A stretch of DNA of 48,131 bases from positions 1 to 48,131 of the forward strand of contig JAGAPR010000034.1 in assembly GCA_017623155.1 (NCBI GenBank), in the 5' to 3' direction. Positions 17,379 through 25,003 of this stretch are shown in pieces (within the stretch, counting starts at the first letter, position 1; every line of letters begins with the position of its first letter). Position numbers and translations under genes: made by a program. The stretch comes from Prevotella sp. GTDB lineage: Bacteria; Bacteroidota; Bacteroidia; Bacteroidales; Bacteroidaceae. The notes beneath the pieces are model-generated. The model did no database searches. It was not told the DNA's origin and saw only the letters and a list, made by a program, of their open reading frames with translations.

Positions 17379-18740
17379 TCACTCCAGCCGTTTCCCCTTT
17401 GTCTCCGGCAGCCGTGCCTTGAAGATGGCAAAGCCGGCGAGGCATATCGCGCCGTAGAGCCAGAACGTGCCGCTGCTGCCGAGCGAGGCGTTGAGCGAGG
17501 GAAAGGAGAACGTCAGCGTGGTGCAGCCGGTCCAGAGGGCAAACGTACATGTGGCCATGGCCACGCCGCGCACCCGCGTGGGGAATATCTCGGAGAGCAG
17601 CACCCACGTCACCGGCCCGAGCGACATGGCATAGCAGGCTATCGCCGCCACTACGATCACCACCATGAAGAAGCCCGTGACGTGCAGATGATAGCATGTG
17701 CCGAGGATGAAGTATACCGCTGCCAGCGTACCTGCGCCGAAGAGCATCAGTGAGCGGCGGCCCCAACGGTCGACCGTGTAGATGGCCACGACGGTGAAGA
17801 TGACGTTGGCCACGCCCGTGATGACGATGTTGAAGAGCACGTCGCCCACGCTGTAGCCGGCTGCGGAGAATATCTCCTGCGCATAGTTGAATATCACGTT
17901 CGTGCCGCACCACTGCTGGAACACGGCGATGAAGACGCCGAGCACCAGCACGGAGGCATAGCGGCGTGAGAAGAGCGTGGCTAAGTTTCCGCTCTCCGAA
18001 GGCCCGGCCGGTGTGCCGCGCATGGCCTCGGCCTCGCTGCGGGCATATCCTGTCCCGCCGATGTGCGTGAGTGTGGCAAGCGCCTTGTCCTCCTGTGCGT
18101 GGACCATCTGCCACCGCGGACTCTCGGGGATGAAGAACGACAGGACGAGGAATGCCGCTGCGGGGAGAGCCTCGGCCCAGAACATCCAGCGCCATCCCGC
18201 CTGTCCGTTCCACGACGCGAGTATGTCGGCCTCGGTATAGCCGGCCGGCACCGGCTCGGCCAGCAGCCAGTTGACTATCTGCGCACCGAGTATGCCGAGC
18301 ACGATGGTCATCTGATTGAGCGAGACGAGCCGTCCGCGGACCCGGGCGGGCGAGATCTCGGCGATATACATCGGCGAGAGTGCCGAGGCTATGCCGATAC
18401 CGACGCCTCCGATGAAACGCGCTATATTAAATAAGGTGAAGTCGCTCACCGCCCCGGTAGCCACGGCCGACAGTGTGAAGAGCATGGCCGAGATGACGAG
18501 CAGAGGCCGGCGCCCGTAGCGGTCGGCCATGCCGCCGGCCACCATAGCGCCCACGAGACAGCCCACGAGGGCCGTCGACATGGCCACACCCTGCATGACG
18601 GGGTCCGCAGAGATGCCGAAGAAGACTTCGTAGAAGGGCTTTGCTCCGCCGATGACCACCCAGTCGTAGCCGAAGAGCAGACCGCCCATCGCCGAGACAA
18701 GGCAAATGAAAAAGATGAATGTCTTGTTGTAGTTGTCCAT
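17379..18740 (-). CDS. MFS sugar transporter (sugar porter family)
   Basis: An inner-membrane proton-coupled sugar importer of the XylE/GalP/AraE type. The 453-residue protein has 12 predicted membrane helices and the family signatures: GYDWVVIGGA near residue 25, DRYGRRP near 73, PESPRWQ near 195, DRWGRRS near 325 and the C-terminal PETKGKRLE. The sugar cannot be assigned, but the adjacent GH35 and GH2 genes suggest a hexose such as galactose. It is first in a unit with the DUF5107-TPR gene and divergent from an AraC regulator. Like its partner it is GC-rich (about 63% in a sampled line), pointing to joint transfer. Confidence 0.93.
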   Translation of the reverse strand: MDNYNKTFIFFICLVSAMGGLLFGYDWVVIGGAKPFYEVFFGISADPVMQGVAMSTALVGCLVGAMVAGGMADRYGRRPLLVISAMLFTLSAVATGAVSDFTLFNIARFIGGVGIGIASALSPMYIAEISPARVRGRLVSLNQMTIVLGILGAQIVNWLLAEPVPAGYTEADILASWNGQAGWRWMFWAEALPAAAFLVLSFFIPESPRWQMVHAQEDKALATLTHIGGTGYARSEAEAMRGTPAGPSESGNLATLFSRRYASVLVLGVFIAVFQQWCGTNVIFNYAQEIFSAAGYSVGDVLFNIVITGVANVIFTVVAIYTVDRWGRRSLMLFGAGTLAAVYFILGTCYHLHVTGFFMVVIVVAAIACYAMSLGPVTWVLLSEIFPTRVRGVAMATCTFALWTGCTTLTFSFPSLNASLGSSGTFWLYGAICLAGFAIFKARLPETKGKRLE

Positions 18741-18771
18741 AAAAGATTGCGTTTATACCGGTTAGTGTCTG

Positions 18772-18779
18772 CAAAGATA
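18772..18779 (-). promoter_or_regulatory. Promoter -7 box for the MFS-DUF5107 operon
   Basis: On the minus strand TATCTTTG, 31 bp upstream of the MFS start. No good TTTG is found at the expected -33 distance, in keeping with an activator-dependent promoter. Confidence 0.6.
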
Positions 18780-18879
18780 TGCAGAAAGGCTGAGTGGGGA
18801 AATAGAAAAACAAGTTGAAAGGATGGATAATCTTACGATTTACTCATCATCAGACAATCGGTAATACCGCAAGATAGCT

Positions 18880-19011
18880 TTGCTTGCTACCATCTGAGGT
18901 CTTGCATGCTATATAGAAGAGATTTCTCTAATAGGTATTACAGAAATCTCTAATGGGTATTACAGCATTCTCTGCCATATAGCATGCAAAACTTCAGATG
19001 GTAGCATGCAA
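18880..19011. promoter_or_regulatory. Nested palindrome and direct repeats in the MFS/AraC spacer
   Basis: The 344-bp divergent spacer holds an inverted repeat (18880-18916 with 18975-19011; 33 of 37 positions pair, plus one G-T), with core TTGCATGCTATAT. Its loop contains two 22-bp direct repeats (18922-18943 and 18944-18965, 19 of 22 identical, sharing TCTCTAAT and GGTATTACAG). Tandem half-sites two helical turns apart are the layout expected for an AraC-family operator. Both flanking promoters lie outside the structure. Confidence 0.75.
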
Positions 19012-19071
19012 CTCTTTAGACACCTATTGTTTTTTTATCCCGACGGGGTTTTATAATTCGGGAATTCTATA

Positions 19072-19079
19072 TAAATTTG
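19072..19079 (+). promoter_or_regulatory. Possible AraC gene promoter -7 box
   Basis: TAAATTTG matches TAnnTTTG but lies only 5 bp before the ATG at 19085, which would give an almost leaderless mRNA. No -33 TTTG is visible at 19-21 bp, so the call is tentative. Confidence 0.4.
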
Positions 19080-19084
19080 CAAGC

Positions 19085-19972
19085 ATGAAGCAGAAAGACG
19101 GATTCAGCGGCGAGCGTTCCATTGTGCTGCCGCAGATGATTATAGACATGGAGCGCAAAGACCCGCTGGTGTCGAGCCTTTACGTCACCGATATCGGATA
19201 TTATCCGCATGCCTACGGGCATTTCCGCGAGCGAAAGGAACCCATCGGACAGAACGTGCTGATATACAGCGCCGACGGGGCGGGGTGGTACCGCATCGGC
19301 AAGCTGGAGTTTGCCGTCGCCTCCAACCAGTTCTTCATTCTGCCCGCCGGCCAACCCCACGCTTACGGAGCCGACAGCAACAATCCATGGACAATCTATT
19401 GGGTGCATTTCACGGGCAGCCACTCCGACATCTACGCCCGCGGGGCAACCTCGCCGCAAGTTGTGCGACCGGGCATACATTCGAGAATAAACTACCGGAA
19501 CAACATCTTTGAGGAGATTTTCAACACGCTCAACGCCGGTTACAGCCGTGACAGTATGCGCTATGTGTCATCTCTCCTACACTACTATCTGGCTTCGATG
19601 CGCTATCTCAGAACGTTCAGGAACGCAGGACAGCGCATCGACGATGACAACGTGGTGGCCGCGGCGATACATTTCATGGAGGAAAACATGGAAAAACGTC
19701 TCACGCTTGAGGCCATAGCCGAATACACAGGATATTCGCCGAGCCACTTCTCAGCCATGTTCAAACGGCAGACAGGACGGAGCCCGCTCAACTACCTGAA
19801 CGGGATGAAGATGGAGGAGGCACGGCGCATGCTCGCCGAAACGCCGATGCGCATCAACCAGATATGCCACAAGGTGGGCATCGACGACTGCTATTATTTC
19901 TCGCGCCTCTTCAGCCGCACCACGGGTATGTCGCCAAAGGAATACCGAAAGGGAATGAAAACAGACGAGTAG
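19085..19972 (+). CDS. AraC family transcriptional regulator
   Basis: A sugar-responsive DNA-binding protein of 295 residues. The N-terminal half is an AraC-type cupin (YYPHAYGHFRERKEPIGQNVLIYSADGAGWYRIG and ILPAGQPHAYGAD), typical of one-domain-sensor regulators. The C-terminal 100 residues contain two helix-turn-helix units (LEAIAEYTGYSPSHFSAMFKRQTG and INQICHKVGIDDCYYFSRLFSRTTG). The start at 19085 is chosen because homologous regulators begin shortly before the LPQMII block; an in-frame ATG at 18998 would add 29 unrelated residues. It is divergent from the MFS-DUF5107 unit, which is its likely target. Confidence 0.93.
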   Translation: MKQKDGFSGERSIVLPQMIIDMERKDPLVSSLYVTDIGYYPHAYGHFRERKEPIGQNVLIYSADGAGWYRIGKLEFAVASNQFFILPAGQPHAYGADSNNPWTIYWVHFTGSHSDIYARGATSPQVVRPGIHSRINYRNNIFEEIFNTLNAGYSRDSMRYVSSLLHYYLASMRYLRTFRNAGQRIDDDNVVAAAIHFMEENMEKRLTLEAIAEYTGYSPSHFSAMFKRQTGRSPLNYLNGMKMEEARRMLAETPMRINQICHKVGIDDCYYFSRLFSRTTGMSPKEYRKGMKTDE

Positions 19973-20081
19973 TCATCCTGTTGACTGCTATCAGGGTCTG
20001 GAAACACCGTACACATAACGTGAAACGGCACGAATCACGACACCAAAGCGCACGGAAACGTGAAGAAACATTAACAAATGC

Positions 20082-20112
20082 TTTGTTGTACGAAATAATA
20101 ATCGTACCTTTG
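20082..20112 (+). promoter_or_regulatory. Consensus promoter for the SulP gene
   Basis: TTTG (20082-20085), 19 bp, then TACCTTTG (20105-20112): a full Bacteroidota promoter, 39 bp before the ATG at 20152. Confidence 0.75.
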
Positions 20113-20151
20113 CGCCCTGTTTTTCAGAACAACGAATTTATTATTAGTCAG

Positions 20152-21834
20152 ATGAAAGCATTTGCATTTAAACCGAAGTTGGTTTCAACTTTGAAAAATT
20201 ACAACCGTAAAACCTTTATGGCCGACCTCATGGCCGGCATCATCGTGGGCATAGTGGCACTGCCACTGGCCATCGCTTTCGGTATCGCCTCGGGCGTAAC
20301 GCCCGAGAAGGGTATCATCACGGCCATCGTTGCCGGACTCATCGTCTCCGTGTTCGGAGGAAGCCGCGTGCAGATAGGCGGACCCACGGGAGCGTTCATA
20401 ATCATCATTTACGGTATTATACAACAGTATGGCATGGAGGGTTTGGCCGTGGCCACGTTCATGGCGGGAGCGTTTCTCGTACTGTTCGGCATGCTGCGCC
20501 TCGGCACCATAATCAAGTACATTCCCTACCCCATCATCGTGGGCTTCACAAGCGGTATCGCCGTGACCATCTTCACCACGCAGATAAAAGACTTGCTCGG
20601 CCTGACGATGGACAGCGTGCCGGCAGATTTCATCGAGAAATGGATTGCTTACGGGCGGAATATAGCGACCATCGACCCGTGGAGCGCGGCAATAGGAATA
20701 CTGAGCGTGGCCGTGATAGCCGTAACTCCGAAGTTCAGCAAGAAAATTCCCGGCTCGCTCATAGCCATCATAATAATGACTGTGGCCGCTTTGATGCTGA
20801 AAAACATGGCTGGTGTGACCACCATAGAAACCATCGGCGACCGCTTTTCGATAAGCAGCACGCTGCCGGAACTAAGCATGCCGCAGATGACATGGGAGAC
20901 AATAAAGAGCCTTGTGTCGCCCGCCATCACCATCGCGATACTCGGTGCGATAGAGTCGTTGCTGTCCGCTACCGTTGCCGACGGTGTTATAGGCGATCAT
21001 CACGACTCAAACACCGAACTGGTGGCACAGGGTATGGCCAATCTCGCGTCGCCGTTATTCGGCGGAATACCGGCCACAGGAGCCATCGCCCGAACGATGA
21101 CGAACATAAACAACGGCGGCCGCACACCGATAGCGGGAATAATACACGCCGCGGTGCTGCTGCTGATATTCCTTTTCCTCATGCCGCTGGCACAATATAT
21201 ACCGATGGCATGCCTCGCCGGCGTGCTCGTGGTTGTATCATACGGTATGTGCGGCTGGCGCTCGTTCGCGGCTTTGATGAAAAATCCGAAGAGCGACGTG
21301 AGCGTGCTGCTCATCACTTTCTTCCTGACTATCATCTTCGACCTCACGATAGCGATAGAAGTGGGCCTGATAATAGCGTGCCTGCTGTTCATGAAACGTA
21401 TGTCGGAGACAACGGACGTGAAAGTAATCTTGGATGAGATAGACCCCAACGACGAGGCCGATGTGGACATGGGCAACCTCGAACACCTTACTATTCCGCA
21501 TGGTGTTGAAGTTTACGAGATTAACGGCCCGTACTTCTTCGGAGCCGGAAACAAGTTTGAGGAAATCATGGCAGCGTTCGGCGACCGTCCGCAAGTGCGG
21601 ATAATACGAATGCGAAAGGTGCCGTTTGTCGACTCGACCGGTATCCATAACCTCACAAACTTGTGCCTGATGAGCAAGAACGAGGGCATACAGATTGTGC
21701 TTTCCGGTGTCAACGACAAGGTACAAAAGGCACTGAGGAAAGCCGGTTTCAACGATATCGTCGGCGAAGAGAACATCTGCGGCCACATAGATCAGGCTCT
21801 CGTGCGAGCAGGTGATATTGTGGGCAGAGAATAA
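20152..21834 (+). CDS. SulP family anion transporter with STAS domain
   Basis: An inner-membrane transporter of the SLC26/SulP family (sulfate, bicarbonate or other anions; the substrate is not readable). The 560-residue protein begins with a short cytoplasmic stretch, then the SulP entry motif (DLMAGIIVGIVALPLAIAFGIASGVTPEKGI, about 24-54) and 10-14 membrane segments to about residue 425. A C-terminal STAS domain (about 435-555) contains the conserved VDSTGIHNL loop. The start at 20152 follows a consensus promoter by 39 bp; in-frame codons upstream cross that promoter. It is transcribed alone and convergent with the HAD phosphatase. Confidence 0.94.
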   Translation: MKAFAFKPKLVSTLKNYNRKTFMADLMAGIIVGIVALPLAIAFGIASGVTPEKGIITAIVAGLIVSVFGGSRVQIGGPTGAFIIIIYGIIQQYGMEGLAVATFMAGAFLVLFGMLRLGTIIKYIPYPIIVGFTSGIAVTIFTTQIKDLLGLTMDSVPADFIEKWIAYGRNIATIDPWSAAIGILSVAVIAVTPKFSKKIPGSLIAIIIMTVAALMLKNMAGVTTIETIGDRFSISSTLPELSMPQMTWETIKSLVSPAITIAILGAIESLLSATVADGVIGDHHDSNTELVAQGMANLASPLFGGIPATGAIARTMTNINNGGRTPIAGIIHAAVLLLIFLFLMPLAQYIPMACLAGVLVVVSYGMCGWRSFAALMKNPKSDVSVLLITFFLTIIFDLTIAIEVGLIIACLLFMKRMSETTDVKVILDEIDPNDEADVDMGNLEHLTIPHGVEVYEINGPYFFGAGNKFEEIMAAFGDRPQVRIIRMRKVPFVDSTGIHNLTNLCLMSKNEGIQIVLSGVNDKVQKALRKAGFNDIVGEENICGHIDQALVRAGDIVGRE

Positions 21835-21858
21835 AACGTATATTGATAAACAACGGGA

Positions 21859-21936
21859 TGCGCGTCCTGTGGTTCCATCGAAGAAAAGACTTGTGCTCAT
21901 TGAGGTCTTTTCTCGTGCGGAAACACAGGACGCGCA
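21859..21936. repeat. Long imperfect stem-loop between convergent genes
   Basis: Arms 21859-21890 and 21905-21936 pair over about 28 bp with one small internal loop and one bulge; the outer 13 bp (TGCGCGTCCTGTG) are perfect. It lies between the stops of SulP (21834) and the HAD gene (21942), so it probably ends transcription from both sides, although no U-tract follows. Confidence 0.8.
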
Positions 21937-21941
21937 CTATT

Positions 21942-22574
21942 TCAAACGATATTCAACAACTCTCCGAAATCATCTATCACAAAGTCGGCATTCACGAAAT
22001 CTTCCCGTTTCCCGTTGCCGTATGTCACGGCACATGTCTTCGTTCCGGCACTGCGCCCCATCTCGATGTCGAACACCGTATCGCCCACCACGAGCGCGTC
22101 TTCGGCCGTTCCGCCGACAGCTGCAAGTATCTTGTTCACCATTTCGGGCGCGGGCTTGGCATCGGTCACATCCCATGCCGACACGATATAAGATATATAC
22201 TCCTCCAGTCCCATGTCGCGCACAAAGGCTGTAAGCGTGTCGCGCCCGCGGCTGCTGGCTATCGTGAGCGTCATTCCCCGGTCGTGCATTTCCTTTAATG
22301 TTTCCTTCACGTGCGGAAACAACGGCACGGCACCCGGCACATTGTTTATGTCGAACAGTGCGGCGTATGTTTCCTCGCACTTTCTTCCCGTTTCCTCGTC
22401 CATCGGTATAAGTTCCGTGAAAGTACGGCGCAACGGCAAACCAATCATTGCCGCGCACTGTTCGTCGGTTCTTTGCGGCAATCCGAGCTTCGCTATCGTC
22501 TGCTGCATTGTTCTGACTATAAGCGAATTGGTATCACCCATAGTGCCGTCGAAATCCAAAATTATCGTTTTCAT
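21942..22574 (-). CDS. HAD superfamily hydrolase (phosphoglycolate phosphatase / beta-phosphoglucomutase type)
   Basis: A 210-residue haloacid-dehalogenase phosphatase. Motif I is DFDGT, with the nucleophile D7 and D9. Motif II is the ASSRGRD region near 107, motif III the lysine in AKPAPEMV near 147, and motif IV GDTVFDIEMG near 170. A helical C1 cap lies between motifs I and II. The substrate could be phosphoglycolate or a sugar phosphate. It follows the sodium:solute symporter by 29 bp and so is probably co-expressed with it. Confidence 0.9.
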   Translation of the reverse strand: MKTIILDFDGTMGDTNSLIVRTMQQTIAKLGLPQRTDEQCAAMIGLPLRRTFTELIPMDEETGRKCEETYAALFDINNVPGAVPLFPHVKETLKEMHDRGMTLTIASSRGRDTLTAFVRDMGLEEYISYIVSAWDVTDAKPAPEMVNKILAAVGGTAEDALVVGDTVFDIEMGRSAGTKTCAVTYGNGKREDFVNADFVIDDFGELLNIV

Positions 22575-22603
22575 CTGATTTTTGTTTATGTTTCACTTGT
22601 TCT

Positions 22604-24067
22604 TTATTTGCCTGTCGCCGTCATACTTTCATCTTGCTTTCTCTCTCCTTGACGGCCAATGCCCGACAAATACAGCCCCAAGAAAGTGATGATGCCGTTC
22701 ATCATCAACAGTTCGTAGCCGAATTTATATCCCAAAATATTTTGAGCCGTCACGTCGATGGCAAAGCAAAGCAACGGCGAAAGCACGGCGATATAAGGTG
22801 TCCACGAGTCGTTAACGCTCCTTTTCGTGGCCAGTCCGAAAGCGAAAAGGCCGAGCAACGGACCGTAACTGTATGAACATATTATGTATATGGCGTCTAT
22901 CACGCTCGTGGAATTGACAATCTTAAACATCAGTATGCACAAGACGAAAAGCACACACATCGTTATATGTGTGCGCCGGCGCAGCCGTTCGTCGCCGGGA
23001 CGACGCATGATATCCACGCAAAAACTCGTGGTGAGAGATGTCAAAGCCGAATCGGCACTGCTGAACGATGCCGCCACCATGCCGATGGTGAACAAGACGA
23101 CCACCGACACGCCGAGATTTCCCGACGCAGCAAACATCGGCAGAATGTCGTCGGATGCCTCCGGCAACGCCATTCCCCGGCTTTCGGCAAGCATAACGAG
23201 AAGAACACCGAGCGACAGAAACATCAGATTGACCGGCACAAAGGCAAAACCATACGTACACATGTCCTTGCGGGCCTCGCGCAAAGTCTTGCACGTGAGG
23301 TTTTTCTGCATCATATCCTGATCGAGTCCGGTCATTACCACCACTATGAATATGCCGCTGACAAACTGTTTCCAGAAGTTCTGCTTCGACATCCAGTCGT
23401 CAAACACAAATATACGGCTCATTCCGCTCTCCGAGACAGTGGTCACAGCCTCGCCAAGAGTAAGACCGAGGGCATCGGAAACATTGATGAATATGAGCAC
23501 GAGAGCCGTGAACAGGCATGCTGTCTGGAATGTATCCGTCCACACGAGTGTCTTTATTCCGCCACGATATGTGTATAACCATATCAGCGCGACCATGCAA
23601 ACGACGGTTACGGCAAACGGAATGCCAACCAAATCGAACACAAAACGTTGCAGAATGACGCAGACCACATAAAACCGCACGGCAGACATGGTCATCTTTG
23701 TAACGAGAAAGAACCACGCTCCCGTCTTATAGGCTCTGTCGCCGAGCCTGCTCCCGAGGTAGGTATATATTGTAGTGAGATTATGCCTGTAATACAACGG
23801 TAACAGAACAAAAGCCACCGCGAAATAACCGAGTATAAATCCGAGACATGTCTGTATATATGTCATGTCGGTATGCACCACCATGCCGGGCACCGACACG
23901 AACGTCACGCCGCTGATTGACGCGCCCACCATGCCGAAAGCCACCATGTACCACGGCGAGCGGCGCCCCGCCCTGTAAAATGTCTCGTTGGTTGCCCCGC
24001 GTCCGGTTATCCTGCTCACACCGAGGAGCACAAAAAAATATGCCAATATCGTGATGATGATTATCAT
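22604..24067 (-). CDS. Sodium:solute symporter family (SLC5-type) transporter
   Basis: An inner-membrane Na+-coupled transporter of 487 residues with about 13 hydrophobic segments. The family entry sequence TNETFYRAGRRSPWYMVAFGMVGASISGVTF lies at about 26-56. The substrate is unknown; sugars, sialic acid, proline or pantothenate are all family substrates. The ATG at 24067 is required to keep the first membrane helix and lies 4 bp from a consensus promoter. The HAD phosphatase follows after 29 bp, hinting at import followed by dephosphorylation of a metabolite. Two TTCGTGTnnACACGAA palindromes lie 130-190 bp upstream. Confidence 0.92.
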   Translation of the reverse strand: MIIIITILAYFFVLLGVSRITGRGATNETFYRAGRRSPWYMVAFGMVGASISGVTFVSVPGMVVHTDMTYIQTCLGFILGYFAVAFVLLPLYYRHNLTTIYTYLGSRLGDRAYKTGAWFFLVTKMTMSAVRFYVVCVILQRFVFDLVGIPFAVTVVCMVALIWLYTYRGGIKTLVWTDTFQTACLFTALVLIFINVSDALGLTLGEAVTTVSESGMSRIFVFDDWMSKQNFWKQFVSGIFIVVVMTGLDQDMMQKNLTCKTLREARKDMCTYGFAFVPVNLMFLSLGVLLVMLAESRGMALPEASDDILPMFAASGNLGVSVVVLFTIGMVAASFSSADSALTSLTTSFCVDIMRRPGDERLRRRTHITMCVLFVLCILMFKIVNSTSVIDAIYIICSYSYGPLLGLFAFGLATKRSVNDSWTPYIAVLSPLLCFAIDVTAQNILGYKFGYELLMMNGIITFLGLYLSGIGRQGERKQDESMTATGK

Positions 24068-24071
24068 GCCG

Positions 24072-24102
24072 CAAAGTTACTACAATTCGCAGATACGGCA
24101 AA
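24072..24102 (-). promoter_or_regulatory. Consensus promoter abutting the symporter ATG
   Basis: On the minus strand TTTG (24099-24102), 19 bp, then TAACTTTG (24072-24079). Only CGGC separates the -7 box from the ATG, so the transcript should be leaderless or nearly so. Confidence 0.75.
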
Positions 24103-24196
24103 GAAAAAAACGTACCGACTGCGATAATCCGCTTTTCTGTTTCATGGAAATCACATAAAATAGAACAAGCATACTAACCGGACATGCGGAGCAACA

Positions 24197-24222
24197 AAAT
24201 ATTCGTGTCGACACGAATATTT
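24197..24222. promoter_or_regulatory. Perfect 26-bp palindrome (possible operator 1)
   Basis: A perfect palindrome centred at 24209/24210 with core TTCGTGTCGACACGAA. It shares both seven-base half-sites with the palindrome centred 40 bp away. It lies upstream of the symporter promoter. Confidence 0.75.
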
Positions 24223-24241
24223 CTCTTAAATCGAAGAAAAA

Positions 24242-24257
24242 TTCGTGTATACACGAA
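24242..24257. promoter_or_regulatory. Perfect 16-bp palindrome (possible operator 2)
   Basis: TTCGTGTATACACGAA, a perfect palindrome with the same half-sites (TTCGTGT/ACACGAA) as 24202-24217 and different central bases. Confidence 0.75.
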
Positions 24258-24318
24258 ACTTTTAATAAAAACATTCTTTAAATCACGAATGGTGCTGCTC
24301 CCGCTTCGGTTATTCGGA

Positions 24319-24803
24319 TTTAACATCTGACACGGCATTTCGTTAAAGATGCATAAATAAAGTGTCAAGATATATTATGTTAACGTCGCTGAGAATCGAT
24401 TCTTTTCCACGAAAAAAATTTTTGGCGCAAATACGCGAATTATGGAGCACTTAATATAAATACCTATATATTAGATACTTATAACAATTTAAGCCGTTTT
24501 TCGTTGCCTCGAAAATCGTCTTGTTTTCCAATAAGGCCGTAATTGCATTCCAATTACGGCCTTATTGCACTCCCGTTAGGCCGTAAATGCAATGCAATTA
24601 CGGCCTTATTGCAAGGCAAAAATGTACAAAAAAGAGAAAAGGCCGATATATAATTGTTTACAAATATTAAATAACTACGTTTTAAGTTAAATATTTTAAG
24701 TTAACAAAACCTACTTCACGAAAATCTTTTGTCATGGCTTTTTACTTTTCGTTCACATACTTTTAGTTAAACGCGAAGTTGGAATGTTAAAGCAAACTCT
24801 CAC
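24319..24803 (-). repeat. Long structured intergenic repeat, right copy (inverted partner at 6584-7080)
   Basis: This occupies most of the 936-bp spacer 24068-25003. It contains hairpin 2 (24528-24567, arms AATAAGGCCGTAATTG) and hairpin 1 (24576-24607). It lies between the divergent symporter (-) and trpB2 (+) genes, oriented towards the symporter just as the left copy is oriented towards the outer-membrane protein gene. Small frames in it are not conserved beyond the DNA repeat itself. The rest of the spacer (24804-24964) is AT-rich trpB2 upstream DNA with no other structure seen. Confidence 0.85.
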
Positions 24804-24964
24804 GCGTGCTTACGCGCGAACCTTACACCCATACAGTATAAAATTATCAGAATAAACACCGTTTTACTTTATTTTAATTTATAAAAAGCGTATTTATATT
24901 CCGATTTTTCAGAAAAACAACGAAAATAATAACAAAAAACTATTTATTTTACAATAAAAAGCTA

Positions 24965-24972
24965 TACCTTTG
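24965..24972 (+). promoter_or_regulatory. trpB2 promoter -7 box
   Basis: TACCTTTG, 31 bp before the trpB2 ATG at 25004. The upstream DNA is strongly AT-rich; no clear TTTG at -33. Confidence 0.6.
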
Positions 24973-25003
24973 CAGTACTCAAACCTATTAAACAGATTAT
25001 AAT

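Noticed and set aside
18998-19084. Upstream start for the AraC regulator at 18998
   Set aside because: It adds 29 residues unlike the family, begins inside the inverted repeat, and reads through the putative promoter.
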